The notes under the pieces: generated by a model
Database searches by the model: none
Told to the model about the DNA's origin: nothing
What the model saw: the letters and a program-made list of their open reading frames with translations, nothing else
Part shown: positions 30,064 through 38,635 of the stretch, in pieces
Position numbering within the stretch: position 1 is the stretch's first letter
Layout of the letters: each line of letters begins with the position of its first letter
Assembly: GCF_002812125.1 (NCBI RefSeq)
Contig: NZ_NPDQ01000009.1
Location: 1-64,000, forward strand
Direction: 5' to 3'
DNA from: Leptospira brenneri
GTDB taxonomy: Bacteria > Spirochaetota > Leptospiria > Leptospirales > Leptospiraceae
DNA: 64,000 nucleotides
Made by a program: the position numbers and the translations under genes

Positions 30064-30665
30064 TTCGAATCTGGATAAATTTGAATCGTTGTGATTTGGT
30101 GTTCGTTGGACCAAACCGAATGTAAAGGAATATTCACAATCATCTTCTCATTACTATCCAACCTAGCTGTCCATTCACCAGGCGTTCTTGGTTCTGCAAA
30201 TTTCACTTTTTTGATAGGGAAAGGGAACTGAATCTCAAATTGAATGAACTCCACAAGAGTATTGAACCTAAGTAGATCATCGCGAAGTTTTGCTTCCGTT
30301 AGAATAGAATTAATTTCATCCTTATTAATTTCCAATGCCAAAAGAAGTGGAGAAGATTTACTAGTGTCCACAACCAGTTGGATTTCGTGAATTTGATCTT
30401 CTGTAAATTCGATAAACCGAAATCCTGGAGGAAGGATATGAGTATAATTTTTAAATTGATAGGCTCTTTCCTTGATGCTGATTTCAAGTTCTCCGACAGG
30501 AACAAGTCCTGATCCAAAAAACAAACCAGAAGTTTTTTTAGTAATTTTTTTCTGATACAAAACCAAATCGCCGGAAAGATCAGGTTTGATTTTTATTTTA
30601 ATATTTCCACCAGCACAGGCAGAAAACAATAAACAGAAAAAAAAGGAGAGTGAGATCAGTTTCAT
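30060..30665 (-). CDS. Putative lipoprotein, unknown function
   Basis: A 201-residue protein whose N-terminus (MKLISLSFFFCLLFSAC) is a lipoprotein signal with LFSAC as lipobox. The mature part is beta-rich (GNIKIKIKPDLSGDLVLYQKK...) with a predicted two-lobed pattern. I recognise no family. It is probably anchored in a periplasmic or outer-membrane leaflet. It is divergent from the NERD gene with only 43 bp between the starts. Confidence 0.72.
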   Translation of the reverse strand: MKLISLSFFFCLLFSACAGGNIKIKIKPDLSGDLVLYQKKITKKTSGLFFGSGLVPVGELEISIKERAYQFKNYTHILPPGFRFIEFTEDQIHEIQLVVDTSKSSPLLLALEINKDEINSILTEAKLRDDLLRFNTLVEFIQFEIQFPFPIKKVKFAEPRTPGEWTARLDSNEKMIVNIPLHSVWSNEHQITTIQIYPDSN

Positions 30666-30708
30666 ATCGCCAATGGAATCATTTGTGGTAAGATTAAAGA
30701 ACTAAAAA

Positions 30709-32268
30709 ATGATTTATCCAAAACAGTTTCACGGAAAAGCGAAAGATATTTCGCTCGAATCCCATTTTTATACCCGTTTTTCTAAGGAAATTCGCATTCA
30801 TTGTAATATCTATTATTCCATAACCCTCATCACTCCCGATGTTCCAATGCGAGAAATCGACTTTCTTGTGATCTCACCCTATGGAGTGATCACCATCGAA
30901 TTAAAGAATGGAAGGTGGAGGCAACGAAAAGGCGAATGGGAATTTTATAATGTTCGAGAAAGAGATTGGAAATCAGTGGAAGGCAAATCTTATTCTAACC
31001 CCATTGAACAAGTGGTGACCCAAAGAGATTTAGTTAGAGAATTTTTTAAAAACCATAACAACTTAACTGATTTATTTCCGGAAGATTATTATGATAGTGC
31101 TGTTTTCTTTTTAAAAAATGAAAGAAAGGAATTTCATTTACCTAATGATAAACATCTTTTTGTATTTGGAGGTAAGGAACTAAAAGATGATATTGATTTA
31201 AACTCCATCTTGGAAACCATTCTCCAACAACAGAACAGAGAACCATTACCGGAATCTGTTTTGCTAAAAGCACACGAAATCATTAAAAAAAATCTCAACT
31301 TCTTTCAAACTTTCCGCTCACAAAAAGAAAAGGAAGAAGAGAATTTATTATTTTTCACAAAAGAACAGTTTGAGTTGGTGGAAGGAATCAATCATTACCC
31401 ACATAACTTAGTATTTGGAAGTACGGGTTCTGGAAAATCGATCCTGGCCGGAGAGTTAGCTCTACAAAATGCACGAGCCGGTAAAAAAGTTTTATTATGG
31501 CAAGGAGCAAAGGCTCTTTATGAGATTTGGAAAGAGGAATTGGCCAACATCCCAGAAAAAACAAATATTGAACTCATCTCAAATCTAAACGAACTAGATC
31601 ATAACCACATGGATCTTCTCATCGCTGATGGAATCGAAGACATCATCGATCAATTACCAGAGAATGAAGTTTTTTTATATCTCTCAAAATTCTTTTGGGA
31701 AAATAAAAATTGGATTCTGTTTATTTCCAGACGGTTCAAATATTCGAAATCAGATTTGCTCAATTATTGGAATTCATTACCTGTTCATATCTGGGACATC
31801 ACTCGAAACATAAGAAACTCTCCTGAAATTGTTCATTTGGCAAATGCCCTACTCTCAGACTTTTCCGAATCACCTACCCTAACCAATTTTTCTGATATTC
31901 AATTCATAAAAGTAGACGATGACATAACAGACCAAATACGATGGTGTTATGGTTATGCTAAAAAAGTTTTAGAAGTAGTTAACGATGAAATTGTTGTGAT
32001 TTACAAGTCGGAAGAGTTTGCCTCACAAAATGGATTAAAACAATTTCTAGATGAAAACGGAATGAGAAACTATTCTTACAAAGAATTTGCGGGGATGGAA
32101 GAAACATGTGGGATCATCATTGGTTTTGAAAACTGGAATCAAACAGAAACTAGAAACAGTCTAGCAGAAACAATTCTAAAAATCAGGAGCCTTGTTTGTG
32201 TATTCTACTCACCTAACGAAGAAGAGGTAATTCAAGGTATTCTAAAAAAAGGTGACTCTGGCCCGTAA
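30709..32268 (+). CDS. NERD nuclease-related domain protein with P-loop ATPase
   Basis: A 519-residue protein. The N-terminal NERD domain (about 15-130) shows the restriction-like core REIDFLVISPYGVITIELKNG with Asp51, Glu64 and Lys66. A P-loop GSTGSGKS (237-244) and a Walker-B-like LLIADG follow, as in UvrD-like or DUF2075 ATPases, but later helicase motifs are poorly visible. NERD-ATPase proteins are often linked to DNA processing. The gene stands alone. Its last five codons and stop lie within the antisense 3' end of rnpB, so both transcripts converge over 18 bp. Confidence 0.78.
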   Translation: MIYPKQFHGKAKDISLESHFYTRFSKEIRIHCNIYYSITLITPDVPMREIDFLVISPYGVITIELKNGRWRQRKGEWEFYNVRERDWKSVEGKSYSNPIEQVVTQRDLVREFFKNHNNLTDLFPEDYYDSAVFFLKNERKEFHLPNDKHLFVFGGKELKDDIDLNSILETILQQQNREPLPESVLLKAHEIIKKNLNFFQTFRSQKEKEEENLLFFTKEQFELVEGINHYPHNLVFGSTGSGKSILAGELALQNARAGKKVLLWQGAKALYEIWKEELANIPEKTNIELISNLNELDHNHMDLLIADGIEDIIDQLPENEVFLYLSKFFWENKNWILFISRRFKYSKSDLLNYWNSLPVHIWDITRNIRNSPEIVHLANALLSDFSESPTLTNFSDIQFIKVDDDITDQIRWCYGYAKKVLEVVNDEIVVIYKSEEFASQNGLKQFLDENGMRNYSYKEFAGMEETCGIIIGFENWNQTETRNSLAETILKIRSLVCVFYSPNEEEVIQGILKKGDSGP

Positions 32269-32598
32269 GCCGGATTCTGTTTTATGCGATCATTTATCTA
32301 ATGCTCTCTACCCACAACCTGGCGGGACAAACTCATAACGGTTGTTTACTTGAGATTGCACATCGGAGGGTTTACCCGCCTCTACTTTTACAAATAGAGC
32401 GGTGGGCTCTTACTCCACCATTTCACCCTTACCTACCGAAGTAGGCGGTATACTTTCTGTTGCACTTTCCGTCTATTAGTTCCATTTCTGGAATCTAACA
32501 GCCCAAGTGTTACTCGGTCCGATTGTCCCCTAGTGTCCGGACTTTCCTCCCCTCTCCTTCCAGAAGAAAGGAAAAAGGCGATCGCTCGGCCAGAGTCA
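32251..32598 (-). ncRNA. rnpB: RNase P RNA
   Basis: Catalytic RNA of RNase P, which matures tRNA 5' ends. On the minus strand the 5' GACTCTGGCC (32597-32588) pairs with the 3' GGCCAGAGTC (32263-32254) as helix P1. Between them are GGAGGAAAGTCCGGAC near the 5' end and AGAATCCGGCTTAC near the 3' end, the universal bacterial signature blocks. Length is about 348 nt. A candidate promoter is TCTAAT (32609-32604) with a weak TAGACG 16 nt upstream. The 3' end overlaps the NERD gene stop. Confidence 0.95.
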
Positions 32599-32702
32599 GT
32601 TTCATTAGAAAGTCAGTATCGAAATCGTCTATGAGTATTTTATCGTATTTGGCACAAATTATGCATTCTATAAGTCGAGAAAGTCTGCGAGGCTTAGATT
32701 GT

Positions 32703-33149
32703 ATGACCAAATACCAAACTGCTATATTATTCATCATTTCTTTTGGTTTGCATGCAAATCCAATCTTTGAGGAATCTGCCGAAGACATCTTGCGGAACAC
32801 GAGGTTGTCTAGAATTCCTTCCGTCATTACGGGACTGGAAGAGAGAGCGATTCAAAAAATGGAATCAAACGACCTCATCTCTGCTAGAGAGGATCTAAAA
32901 AAAGCCATCCAACTCAAACATGCAATTGGGATGAAAGAGTCTGAGGGAAATGCTAGCTTACTTTTACAAATTTCTAAATTAGAATCGAGACTGGGCAACC
33001 GTTGTGAAGCCAACCAATACTCTCACTTAGCCAAAAGGATTGCTCTCCGAATCGGACTCAACTTGGGCGCGGTTGCCCTGGATCGTGCTGTAGTTCCCGA
33101 TAGCAGAAAACCGGAAGGTTGCCTGGAAGTATCCTGGTTGAAAGAGTAA
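32703..33149 (+). CDS. Small secreted protein with TPR-like helices, unknown
   Basis: From the ATG at 32703 the product has 148 residues. MTKYQTAILFIISFGLHANP is a signal peptide with a likely cut after HA. The rest is helical, with a TPR-like hairpin AIQKMESNDLISAREDLKKAI...GNASLLLQISKLESRL and two cysteines. In-frame ATGs at 32631 and 32661 exist but would bury the signal peptide. It lies 105 nt from the 5' end of divergent rnpB. I do not recognise a family. Confidence 0.6.
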   Translation: MTKYQTAILFIISFGLHANPIFEESAEDILRNTRLSRIPSVITGLEERAIQKMESNDLISAREDLKKAIQLKHAIGMKESEGNASLLLQISKLESRLGNRCEANQYSHLAKRIALRIGLNLGAVALDRAVVPDSRKPEGCLEVSWLKE

Positions 33150-33520
33150 GTGACTTACTTTTTCTAGCTAGTAGAAATTTCGCGCGCCTTACCTTTGACA
33201 ACGCCTTACCTTTGACAACGCCTTACCTTTGACAACGCCTTACCTTTGACAACGCCTTACCTTTGACAACGCCTTACCTTTGACAACGCCTTACCTTTGA
33301 CAACGCCTTACCTTTGACAACGCCTTACCACTGACCAAAGTAAGCCAATATCCCAAAAAGCTAACTGACTAAAGTTGGTAACATCCTCTCGAACTTTAAT
33401 TGCAATAACTTATGTAAGGGAATCACATTTACAAACTTAGTTATAACAGACTTACACTTTCAAAAAAAACTCTAATGGGATATCTCTGAATCATAACTTC
33501 TTCCTTTAAAAGGGATCCAT
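33150..33520. other. Intergenic region holding a tandem repeat array
   Basis: The first 190 nt contain the 17-bp repeat array. From about 33339 to 33520 I see AT-rich sequence without a gene, tRNA or clear terminator. It separates the small secreted protein from the end of msrB. Confidence 0.6.
33186..33338. repeat. 17-bp tandem repeat, eight perfect copies and one degenerate
   Basis: Unit GCCTTACCTTTGACAAC repeats head-to-tail without change from 33186 to 33321, then once in altered form (GCCTTACCACTGACCAA) to 33338. Each unit contains TTTGACAA, so TTGACA recurs every 17 bp on the plus strand. Perfect identity suggests recent slippage expansion and strain-to-strain copy variation, as in VNTR loci. 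There are no unique spacers, so it is not a CRISPR. Confidence 0.95.
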
Positions 33521-33901
33521 TTATTCCTTTTGAAATTTCAAAGATGCGGAGTTCACACAATAACGTAATCCAGTAGGTTTTGGTCCATCTGGAAACACAT
33601 GACCAAGATGTGCTCCGCAGTTTTGACAATGGATTTCTGTTCTTACCATTCCATGACTTTGATCTGACTCTGTTGCTACAGCTTCTTTTTTAACTGGCTC
33701 ATAGTAACTAGGCCAACCACTACCAGAATCATACTTAGCTTGAGATGAAAACAAGGCCTCTCCACAACAAACACAAAGATATGTTCCTTTCTCTTTATGT
33801 TCATAATACTCACCAGTAAACGGCCGTTCGGTGCCTTTTTCTCTGGTGACTTGGTATTGTAAGGGAGTGAGTTTTTCTTTCCAATTTTTTTCGTTCATCA
33901 T
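33521..33901 (-). CDS. msrB: Peptide-methionine (R)-S-oxide reductase
   Basis: Repairs methionine-R-sulfoxide in oxidised proteins. The 126-residue single-domain form has zinc ligands CVCC (43, 46) and CQNC (92, 95), the block [11 protein letters not shown] and the catalytic Cys115 in [13 protein letters not shown]; the cysteine form rather than selenocysteine. It is not fused to MsrA. The gene is divergent from hemA, with the hem-box and promoter in the 106-bp gap. Confidence 0.96.
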   Translation of the reverse strand: MMNEKNWKEKLTPLQYQVTREKGTERPFTGEYYEHKEKGTYLCVCCGEALFSSQAKYDSGSGWPSYYEPVKKEAVATESDQSHGMVRTEIHCQNCGAHLGHVFPDGPKPTGLRYCVNSASLKFQKE

Positions 33902-33960
33902 AAACCATTCCTTATTAATTGAGACTTAGTTTCAATATCATATTTTATTTTTTTAGCGAC

Positions 33961-33976
33961 TGACAATCTTGTGACA
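33961..33976 (+). promoter_or_regulatory. Hem-box: TGACA-N6-TGACA upstream of hemA
   Basis: Direct repeat TGACA (33961-33965) and TGACA (33972-33976) separated by exactly 6 nt. This matches the TGACA-N6-TGACA site reported for the Leptospira response regulator HemR, which controls hemA. The centre lies about 40 nt upstream of the hemA ATG and the second half-site overlaps the likely -35 element. Confidence 0.82.
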
Positions 33977-34001
33977 GTTGGAACTTTGTATTTGGTAGAA
34001 T
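33971..34001 (+). promoter_or_regulatory. Candidate hemA promoter
   Basis: GTGACA (33971-33976, 5/6 to consensus) and TAGAAT (33996-34001, 5/6) are 19 nt apart. The -10 ends 6 nt before the hemA ATG and no Shine-Dalgarno is visible, so the message may be leaderless or nearly so. Overlap with the hem-box suggests direct control by HemR. Confidence 0.5.
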
Positions 34002-34007
34002 AAAATT

Positions 34008-34880
34008 ATGTGGTCGAACCTGATTCTTTTACATTCAAATGATCTCATAGTAAAACCTTTAGACGATAATAGTCTGGAGTTATGGCAAACATGCCAAAGA
34101 TCCATCGCTTTTAGTGACAACCGCATATTTCCCATTTCGGAATCTGAAAGATTTTATAAAGGATACGAAGTATTTCGTGGTTATGAAGCTTATCGTTTTC
34201 TTTTAGAAGTCGTTTCCGGTCTCAGATCCAAACTTTTCGGAGAATCAGAAATCCAAGCACAGTTCCGAGATCGCTTTAGAGAAGAAAAGTTAACTGACTC
34301 TACATTTTCCCTTTCTCTACTAAGGCTACGAGATCAGATTTTAGAACATACCAAACAAATTCGTTCCAAGTATTTAACAGGAATTGGGAGACAAACTTAT
34401 GGTAGCATTGCAGATTCTTATTTGCAAAACCAAAAATCAGTTACCCTTTTAGGGACAGGAAAACTTGCCACTTCCGTTCTTCCTTACTTAGTTACCAAAG
34501 GGAGGAATGTCAATCTCGTTGGCCGTGACCATACAAGAATGTCAGAATTGCAAAAAGAATTCCCCATCACGACTTATCATTGGGAAGATTATAAACCAGG
34601 TGAAGAAGCCATTGTCATCGCTTCCAGTTTTCTACCATTCAACTGGGAATCGATGATTGAAAGTTCTTCCTTTATTTTAGATTTTAGAGAAATGACTTCG
34701 AACAATCATCATTACAAAAACTATACACCTCTTTCAAAAATTCTAATTGATCTGAAGGAAACAGATGAACAAATCCAATCAGTAAAGATGGATTTACAAT
34801 ACTTTCTCACAGAGCTCACAAGGGAACGAGAGGAGGAACAAATACATATTATGAATGGATGGGAAGATTTACTTGTCTGA
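34008..34880 (+). CDS. hemA: Glutamyl-tRNA reductase (short form)
   Basis: Converts Glu-tRNA to glutamate-1-semialdehyde, first step of the C5 haem route. The catalytic cysteine is Cys29 in LWQTCQRS, the tRNA/Glu-binding block is GLRSKLFGESEI (71-82), and the NADPH site is LLGTGKLATSVLPYL. At 290 residues it is much shorter than the usual 400-430: the N-terminus is trimmed by about 20 residues and the C-terminal dimerisation domain is essentially absent. The intact downstream operon argues that it is functional. No ribosome-binding site is seen. It overlaps hemC/D by 26 bp. Confidence 0.92.
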   Translation: MWSNLILLHSNDLIVKPLDDNSLELWQTCQRSIAFSDNRIFPISESERFYKGYEVFRGYEAYRFLLEVVSGLRSKLFGESEIQAQFRDRFREEKLTDSTFSLSLLRLRDQILEHTKQIRSKYLTGIGRQTYGSIADSYLQNQKSVTLLGTGKLATSVLPYLVTKGRNVNLVGRDHTRMSELQKEFPITTYHWEDYKPGEEAIVIASSFLPFNWESMIESSSFILDFREMTSNNHHYKNYTPLSKILIDLKETDEQIQSVKMDLQYFLTELTREREEEQIHIMNGWEDLLV

Positions 34881-36408
34881 TATTATAAAAATCGGAGGAA
34901 GGTCCTCACTTCTTTCTCGAATTCAAATTCTTTCTGTAACCAAAGCCCTCCAAGAAAAAAACAAATCAAAAGTATTCCAAACAGTATTTAGAGAATCAGC
35001 AGGTGATAAAGATCTAAAAACACCACTTTGGCAATTTGCTGGCCAAGGAATCTTTACGAAAGACCTTCAGGAAGACTTACTCAGTCATAAAATCGACATT
35101 GTCATTCATTCTTGGAAAGATATGGATTTAAGGGAACGTAAAGATACTATTCTTGTTCCCATCTTAGAACGAGAAGACGTTCGCGATGTTTTGTTATTCA
35201 AAAGAAATAAATGGATAGCAGCACCAACCGAAATTACTATTCTCACTTCTTCCCCGAGAAGAGAACACCATATCAAAGATTTCGTAAAATCATATTTCCC
35301 AACTCCGATCAATTCCTTTCAGGTTAAAATTGAATCTGTTCGAGGAAACATACAAACGAGACTTCGTAAGTATTTAGAACATGAGAACGGTGGAATATTA
35401 GTAGCGAAAGCTGCCTTAGATCGTATTTTAAGTTTCGATGATGAAGAAAATCAAATTCCAGAATTAAAAGAAGTAAAACAATTAATCAGGGAAACCATCA
35501 ATCTTTCACTATTTATGGTCATGCCATCTTCGATTTTTCCTAGTGCACCAGCACAAGGAGCACTCTGTGCAGAAATTCGAAAAGAGGACAAACATTTAGA
35601 ATCCTTACTTAGAGAAATTACTAACAAAAATGCAGAGAACACCGCAACCCAAGAAAGAAATATTTTATCTCAGTATGGTGGTGGATGTCATCAAAAAATT
35701 GGAGTTTCCGTTTTAACAAGAGATTATGGACAAATCACTTTTATTCGCGGGGAAACAGAAGACGGAAAAACCCTCTTCTCAAAAGAATTATCAGGAATTC
35801 CAAATTTCAGTTTTAACAAAAATGAAACATGGCCACCAAACGCGAAAATGGCGGCAAGGCAAAGAGAACGACTTACTTATACAATCCCAAAAGATGTAGA
35901 TGTGTTTGTTTCTCGTGGGTATGCATTCCCCTTAGACTTATCAGTAAATCCAACAAACCAAATTTTATGGTCTGCAGGATTATCCACATGGAAGGATCTA
36001 GCACTAAGAGGGTTCTGGGTTAATGGCACCTGTGATGGATTAGGTGAAAGTGAACCACCTTTAATCGATACTCTACTGGGGAGAAAAACAAAATTTGTCA
36101 AACTCACACATGTTGATTCAGATAAACAAAATAGTATCTATCCGGTAATCTCTACGTATTTTGTTTCGGCTCCTGAAATTCCAGTTCCGTTTGATACTTC
36201 GAACATCAAAGTCGCATATTGGCGTAGTGGTTCCGAGTTTGACATTGTAACAAAGCGGTTCCCTGAGTTATTAGATGTCATTCACTTTGTTGGCCCGGGC
36301 TCCACATTCAAAAAAATCAAACAGGTGATAGGAGAAGAGGCAGCCAAAACTAGAGTTTTTGTCTCATTATCTTTTGATTCCTGGGTAGAAAGGTATATAA
36401 AGCCATGA
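34855..36408 (+). CDS. hemC: Fused porphobilinogen deaminase / uroporphyrinogen-III synthase
   Basis: A 517-residue bifunctional protein. The HemC part (about 1-320) has IKIGGRSSLLS, the substrate-binding block SSPRREHHIKDF, APAQGALCAEIR, and the dipyrromethane-cofactor cysteine Cys278 in GGGCHQKIGV. The rest (about 345-517) has the two-lobed pattern of HemD (VDVFVSRGYAFP...VNGTCDGLGESEPP...FVGPGSTFKKIKQ), highly divergent as that family usually is. Together they make uroporphyrinogen III from porphobilinogen. The start may be this ATG or a TTG at 34873 inside the hemA overlap. It overlaps hemB by 4 bp. The name hemC/D is also apt. Confidence 0.93.
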   Translation: MDGKIYLSDIIKIGGRSSLLSRIQILSVTKALQEKNKSKVFQTVFRESAGDKDLKTPLWQFAGQGIFTKDLQEDLLSHKIDIVIHSWKDMDLRERKDTILVPILEREDVRDVLLFKRNKWIAAPTEITILTSSPRREHHIKDFVKSYFPTPINSFQVKIESVRGNIQTRLRKYLEHENGGILVAKAALDRILSFDDEENQIPELKEVKQLIRETINLSLFMVMPSSIFPSAPAQGALCAEIRKEDKHLESLLREITNKNAENTATQERNILSQYGGGCHQKIGVSVLTRDYGQITFIRGETEDGKTLFSKELSGIPNFSFNKNETWPPNAKMAARQRERLTYTIPKDVDVFVSRGYAFPLDLSVNPTNQILWSAGLSTWKDLALRGFWVNGTCDGLGESEPPLIDTLLGRKTKFVKLTHVDSDKQNSIYPVISTYFVSAPEIPVPFDTSNIKVAYWRSGSEFDIVTKRFPELLDVIHFVGPGSTFKKIKQVIGEEAAKTRVFVSLSFDSWVERYIKP

Positions 36409-37358
36409 AAAAACAAACACTTCGATTACGTTCCAATCAATATTTAAGAAACCTTGGGGAAACAGAATCCTTGAATGTAAAAAAAATGGTCCAACCACTT
36501 TTCCTAACGGAAGGAACCACTGACAAAGAACCAATCAAGGGATTACCAAATGTTTTCCGCGATACAAATGAGTCCATCTTCCATCAAATTGAATCCGATT
36601 TGAATGCAGGAGTGACTCAATTTCTATTATTCATGGTACCGAAAGATAAGTCTGATACAAGTTTCCCAAAAGATTTTTATCATTCCAATATCAGCGCTAT
36701 CAAAAAGAAATTCCCTAACATGTTTCTCTGGTTGGATACTTGCATTTGTTCCGTGACAACCACTGGACACTGTTGTCATTTCCATAAATCGGGAACCATC
36801 GACTTGGAACTCACCCTCAAACGTCTTTCTGATCTTGCTCTCATTTATGCAGATGCTGGAGCAGATGGAATTGCGCCAAGTGATATGATGGATGGCCGCG
36901 TTGGTTCTCATAGAAAAATTCTGGATGCCAATGGTCACACGATGGTACCTATCATGAGTTATTCGACAAAGTTCAAAAGTAATTTTTATGGTCCATTCCG
37001 AGGTGCTGCCGATTCTGCTCCTCAATTCGGAGACAGAAGTGGATACCAACTGGATGTTCGCGATCGTGATACTGCCATTCATACATCCATTCGAGATAAA
37101 GAAGAAGGTGCTGACTTACTGATGGTAAAACCAGGAATGACGGCGATTGATCTCATTGGACCTATCAAAGAGAAAACAGGACTTCCTACTGGTGCATACC
37201 AAGTGAGTGGAGAATACGCTAGTCTTGTTTATTTAGCAAACGAAGGTTTTTTAAATTTCGAAGAAGGCCTAAAAGAAACCTGGGATGTATTCCGAAGGGC
37301 TGGGTCTTCTTATCTAATCACTTATGGCGCAAGGCTAGCACAAAGGTTGTATTCATGA
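36405..37358 (+). CDS. hemB: Delta-aminolevulinic acid dehydratase (porphobilinogen synthase)
   Basis: Condenses two ALA molecules to porphobilinogen. The 317 residues carry the zinc-type cysteine cluster [16 protein letters not shown], substrate Lys in [16 protein letters not shown], and the Schiff-base Lys242 in LMVKPGM. The cysteines indicate a zinc rather than magnesium active site. Four-base overlaps link it to hemC/D upstream and hemL downstream. Confidence 0.97.
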   Translation: MKKQTLRLRSNQYLRNLGETESLNVKKMVQPLFLTEGTTDKEPIKGLPNVFRDTNESIFHQIESDLNAGVTQFLLFMVPKDKSDTSFPKDFYHSNISAIKKKFPNMFLWLDTCICSVTTTGHCCHFHKSGTIDLELTLKRLSDLALIYADAGADGIAPSDMMDGRVGSHRKILDANGHTMVPIMSYSTKFKSNFYGPFRGAADSAPQFGDRSGYQLDVRDRDTAIHTSIRDKEEGADLLMVKPGMTAIDLIGPIKEKTGLPTGAYQVSGEYASLVYLANEGFLNFEEGLKETWDVFRRAGSSYLITYGARLAQRLYS

Positions 37359-38635
37359 ATTCTGAAGAACTATTTCAAAGGTCTAAAAATGTTGTTCCCG
37401 GTGGGGTTCATAGCCCCGTTCGTTCCTTCGCTTCCGTCGGAGGCACTCCTGTTTTTTTTAGCGAAGCAAATGGCGCCTATCTAAAGTCAGTTGAAGGAAA
37501 AGAATATATCGACTATTGCCTTAGTTTTGGCCCTCTCCTCTTTGGTCATAGACATCCTGAAATCCAAGAAGTTGTGGAAGATACCGTCAGAAGGGCTTGG
37601 TCCTTTGGAGCTTGTGAACCTTATTCATTAGAACTTGCAGAGTTTATCACAAGTCGTATTCCTTGGGCTGAAAAAATTCGATTTGTAAACTCAGGCACAG
37701 AAGCAGTGATGAGTGCCCTTCGTGTGGCAAGAGCGGCAACCGGTCGGAGTAAAATTTTAAAATTTGATGGATGTTATCATGGTCATTTAGACCAGTTACT
37801 AGTCAGAGCCGGATCTGGCCTAGCAGGAGAAAGTTCCAGCGATAGCAAAGGAATTGGCCCAGAAATCATTCAAAACACCCTCGTACTACCGTTAGATGAT
37901 GAAACGGCACTCGAAACTCTATTCCAAGAACATGGAAAAGAAATCGCTTGTCTTATTATTGAACCCATTCCTGCAAATTACGGTCTTCTTCCACAAAGAA
38001 TCGAATTCTTAAAAAAATGTCGAGAACTGACAACCAAATACGGCACCTTACTTTTGTTCGATGAAGTGATTTCTGGTTTCAGAGTTTCTTTCCAAGGAAT
38101 GGCGGGACTCACTGGAATTGTTCCCGATCTTGTTTGTTATGGAAAAATCATCGGTGGTGGTTTCCCGGTAGGAGCTTACGCGGGAAAAAAAGAACTAATG
38201 GATTTGGTAGCACCAAGTGGCCCCGTTTACCAAGCAGGGACTTTATCTGCAAACCCCATCGGAATGCGAGCTGGTCTAAGAACACTCACAAAAGCCTGGA
38301 ATGAAAATCCTTATCCTGAATTGGAAACAAAAACAAAAAAACTTACATCCGGGATTTTAAATCTTTTAAAAGAATCTGGAGATGATGGTTGGGAAGCGGT
38401 AACTTTCGGAAGTCTTTTTTGGCTCAAAGGAAAAACCAAAGAAAAGGTTCGAACCATCACAGATATTCCGAGTGATCATAAAAAGAATTTCGCCGTTTTC
38501 TTTCATAAACTCTTAAAACAAGGAGTTTATCTGGCACCCAGTGGATATGAAGTAGGTTTTTTATCTACTGTTCATAGTGATGAAATCATAGAAGCTACAC
38601 TAAATAAAACCAAACAGGCATTAAAGGAAAAATAA
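37355..38635 (+). CDS. hemL: Glutamate-1-semialdehyde 2,1-aminomutase
   Basis: PLP enzyme converting glutamate-1-semialdehyde to ALA, following HemA. The 426 residues show the N-terminal [56 protein letters not shown] and the PLP-lysine block [17 protein letters not shown]. The gene order A-C/D-B-L means pathway order is not followed. It overlaps hemB by 4 bp and hemE by 1 bp. Confidence 0.97.
   Translation: MNSEELFQRSKNVVPGGVHSPVRSFASVGGTPVFFSEANGAYLKSVEGKEYIDYCLSFGPLLFGHRHPEIQEVVEDTVRRAWSFGACEPYSLELAEFITSRIPWAEKIRFVNSGTEAVMSALRVARAATGRSKILKFDGCYHGHLDQLLVRAGSGLAGESSSDSKGIGPEIIQNTLVLPLDDETALETLFQEHGKEIACLIIEPIPANYGLLPQRIEFLKKCRELTTKYGTLLLFDEVISGFRVSFQGMAGLTGIVPDLVCYGKIIGGGFPVGAYAGKKELMDLVAPSGPVYQAGTLSANPIGMRAGLRTLTKAWNENPYPELETKTKKLTSGILNLLKESGDDGWEAVTFGSLFWLKGKTKEKVRTITDIPSDHKKNFAVFFHKLLKQGVYLAPSGYEVGFLSTVHSDEIIEATLNKTKQALKEK

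Noticed and set aside
32523..32702. Extended N-terminus of the small secreted protein
   Set aside because: It would run through rnpB and place the signal peptide internally.
32510..32827. 105-residue minus-strand frame
   Set aside because: It overlaps the rnpB 5' end and the secreted-protein gene and shows no coding signature.
33186..33338. CRISPR array
   Set aside because: Units are contiguous 17-mers with no unique spacers and there are no cas genes.
34008..34880. hemA as a frameshifted pseudogene
   Set aside because: hemC begins in the overlap in another frame with its own family N-terminus, and no HemA C-terminal domain is seen in any frame downstream.
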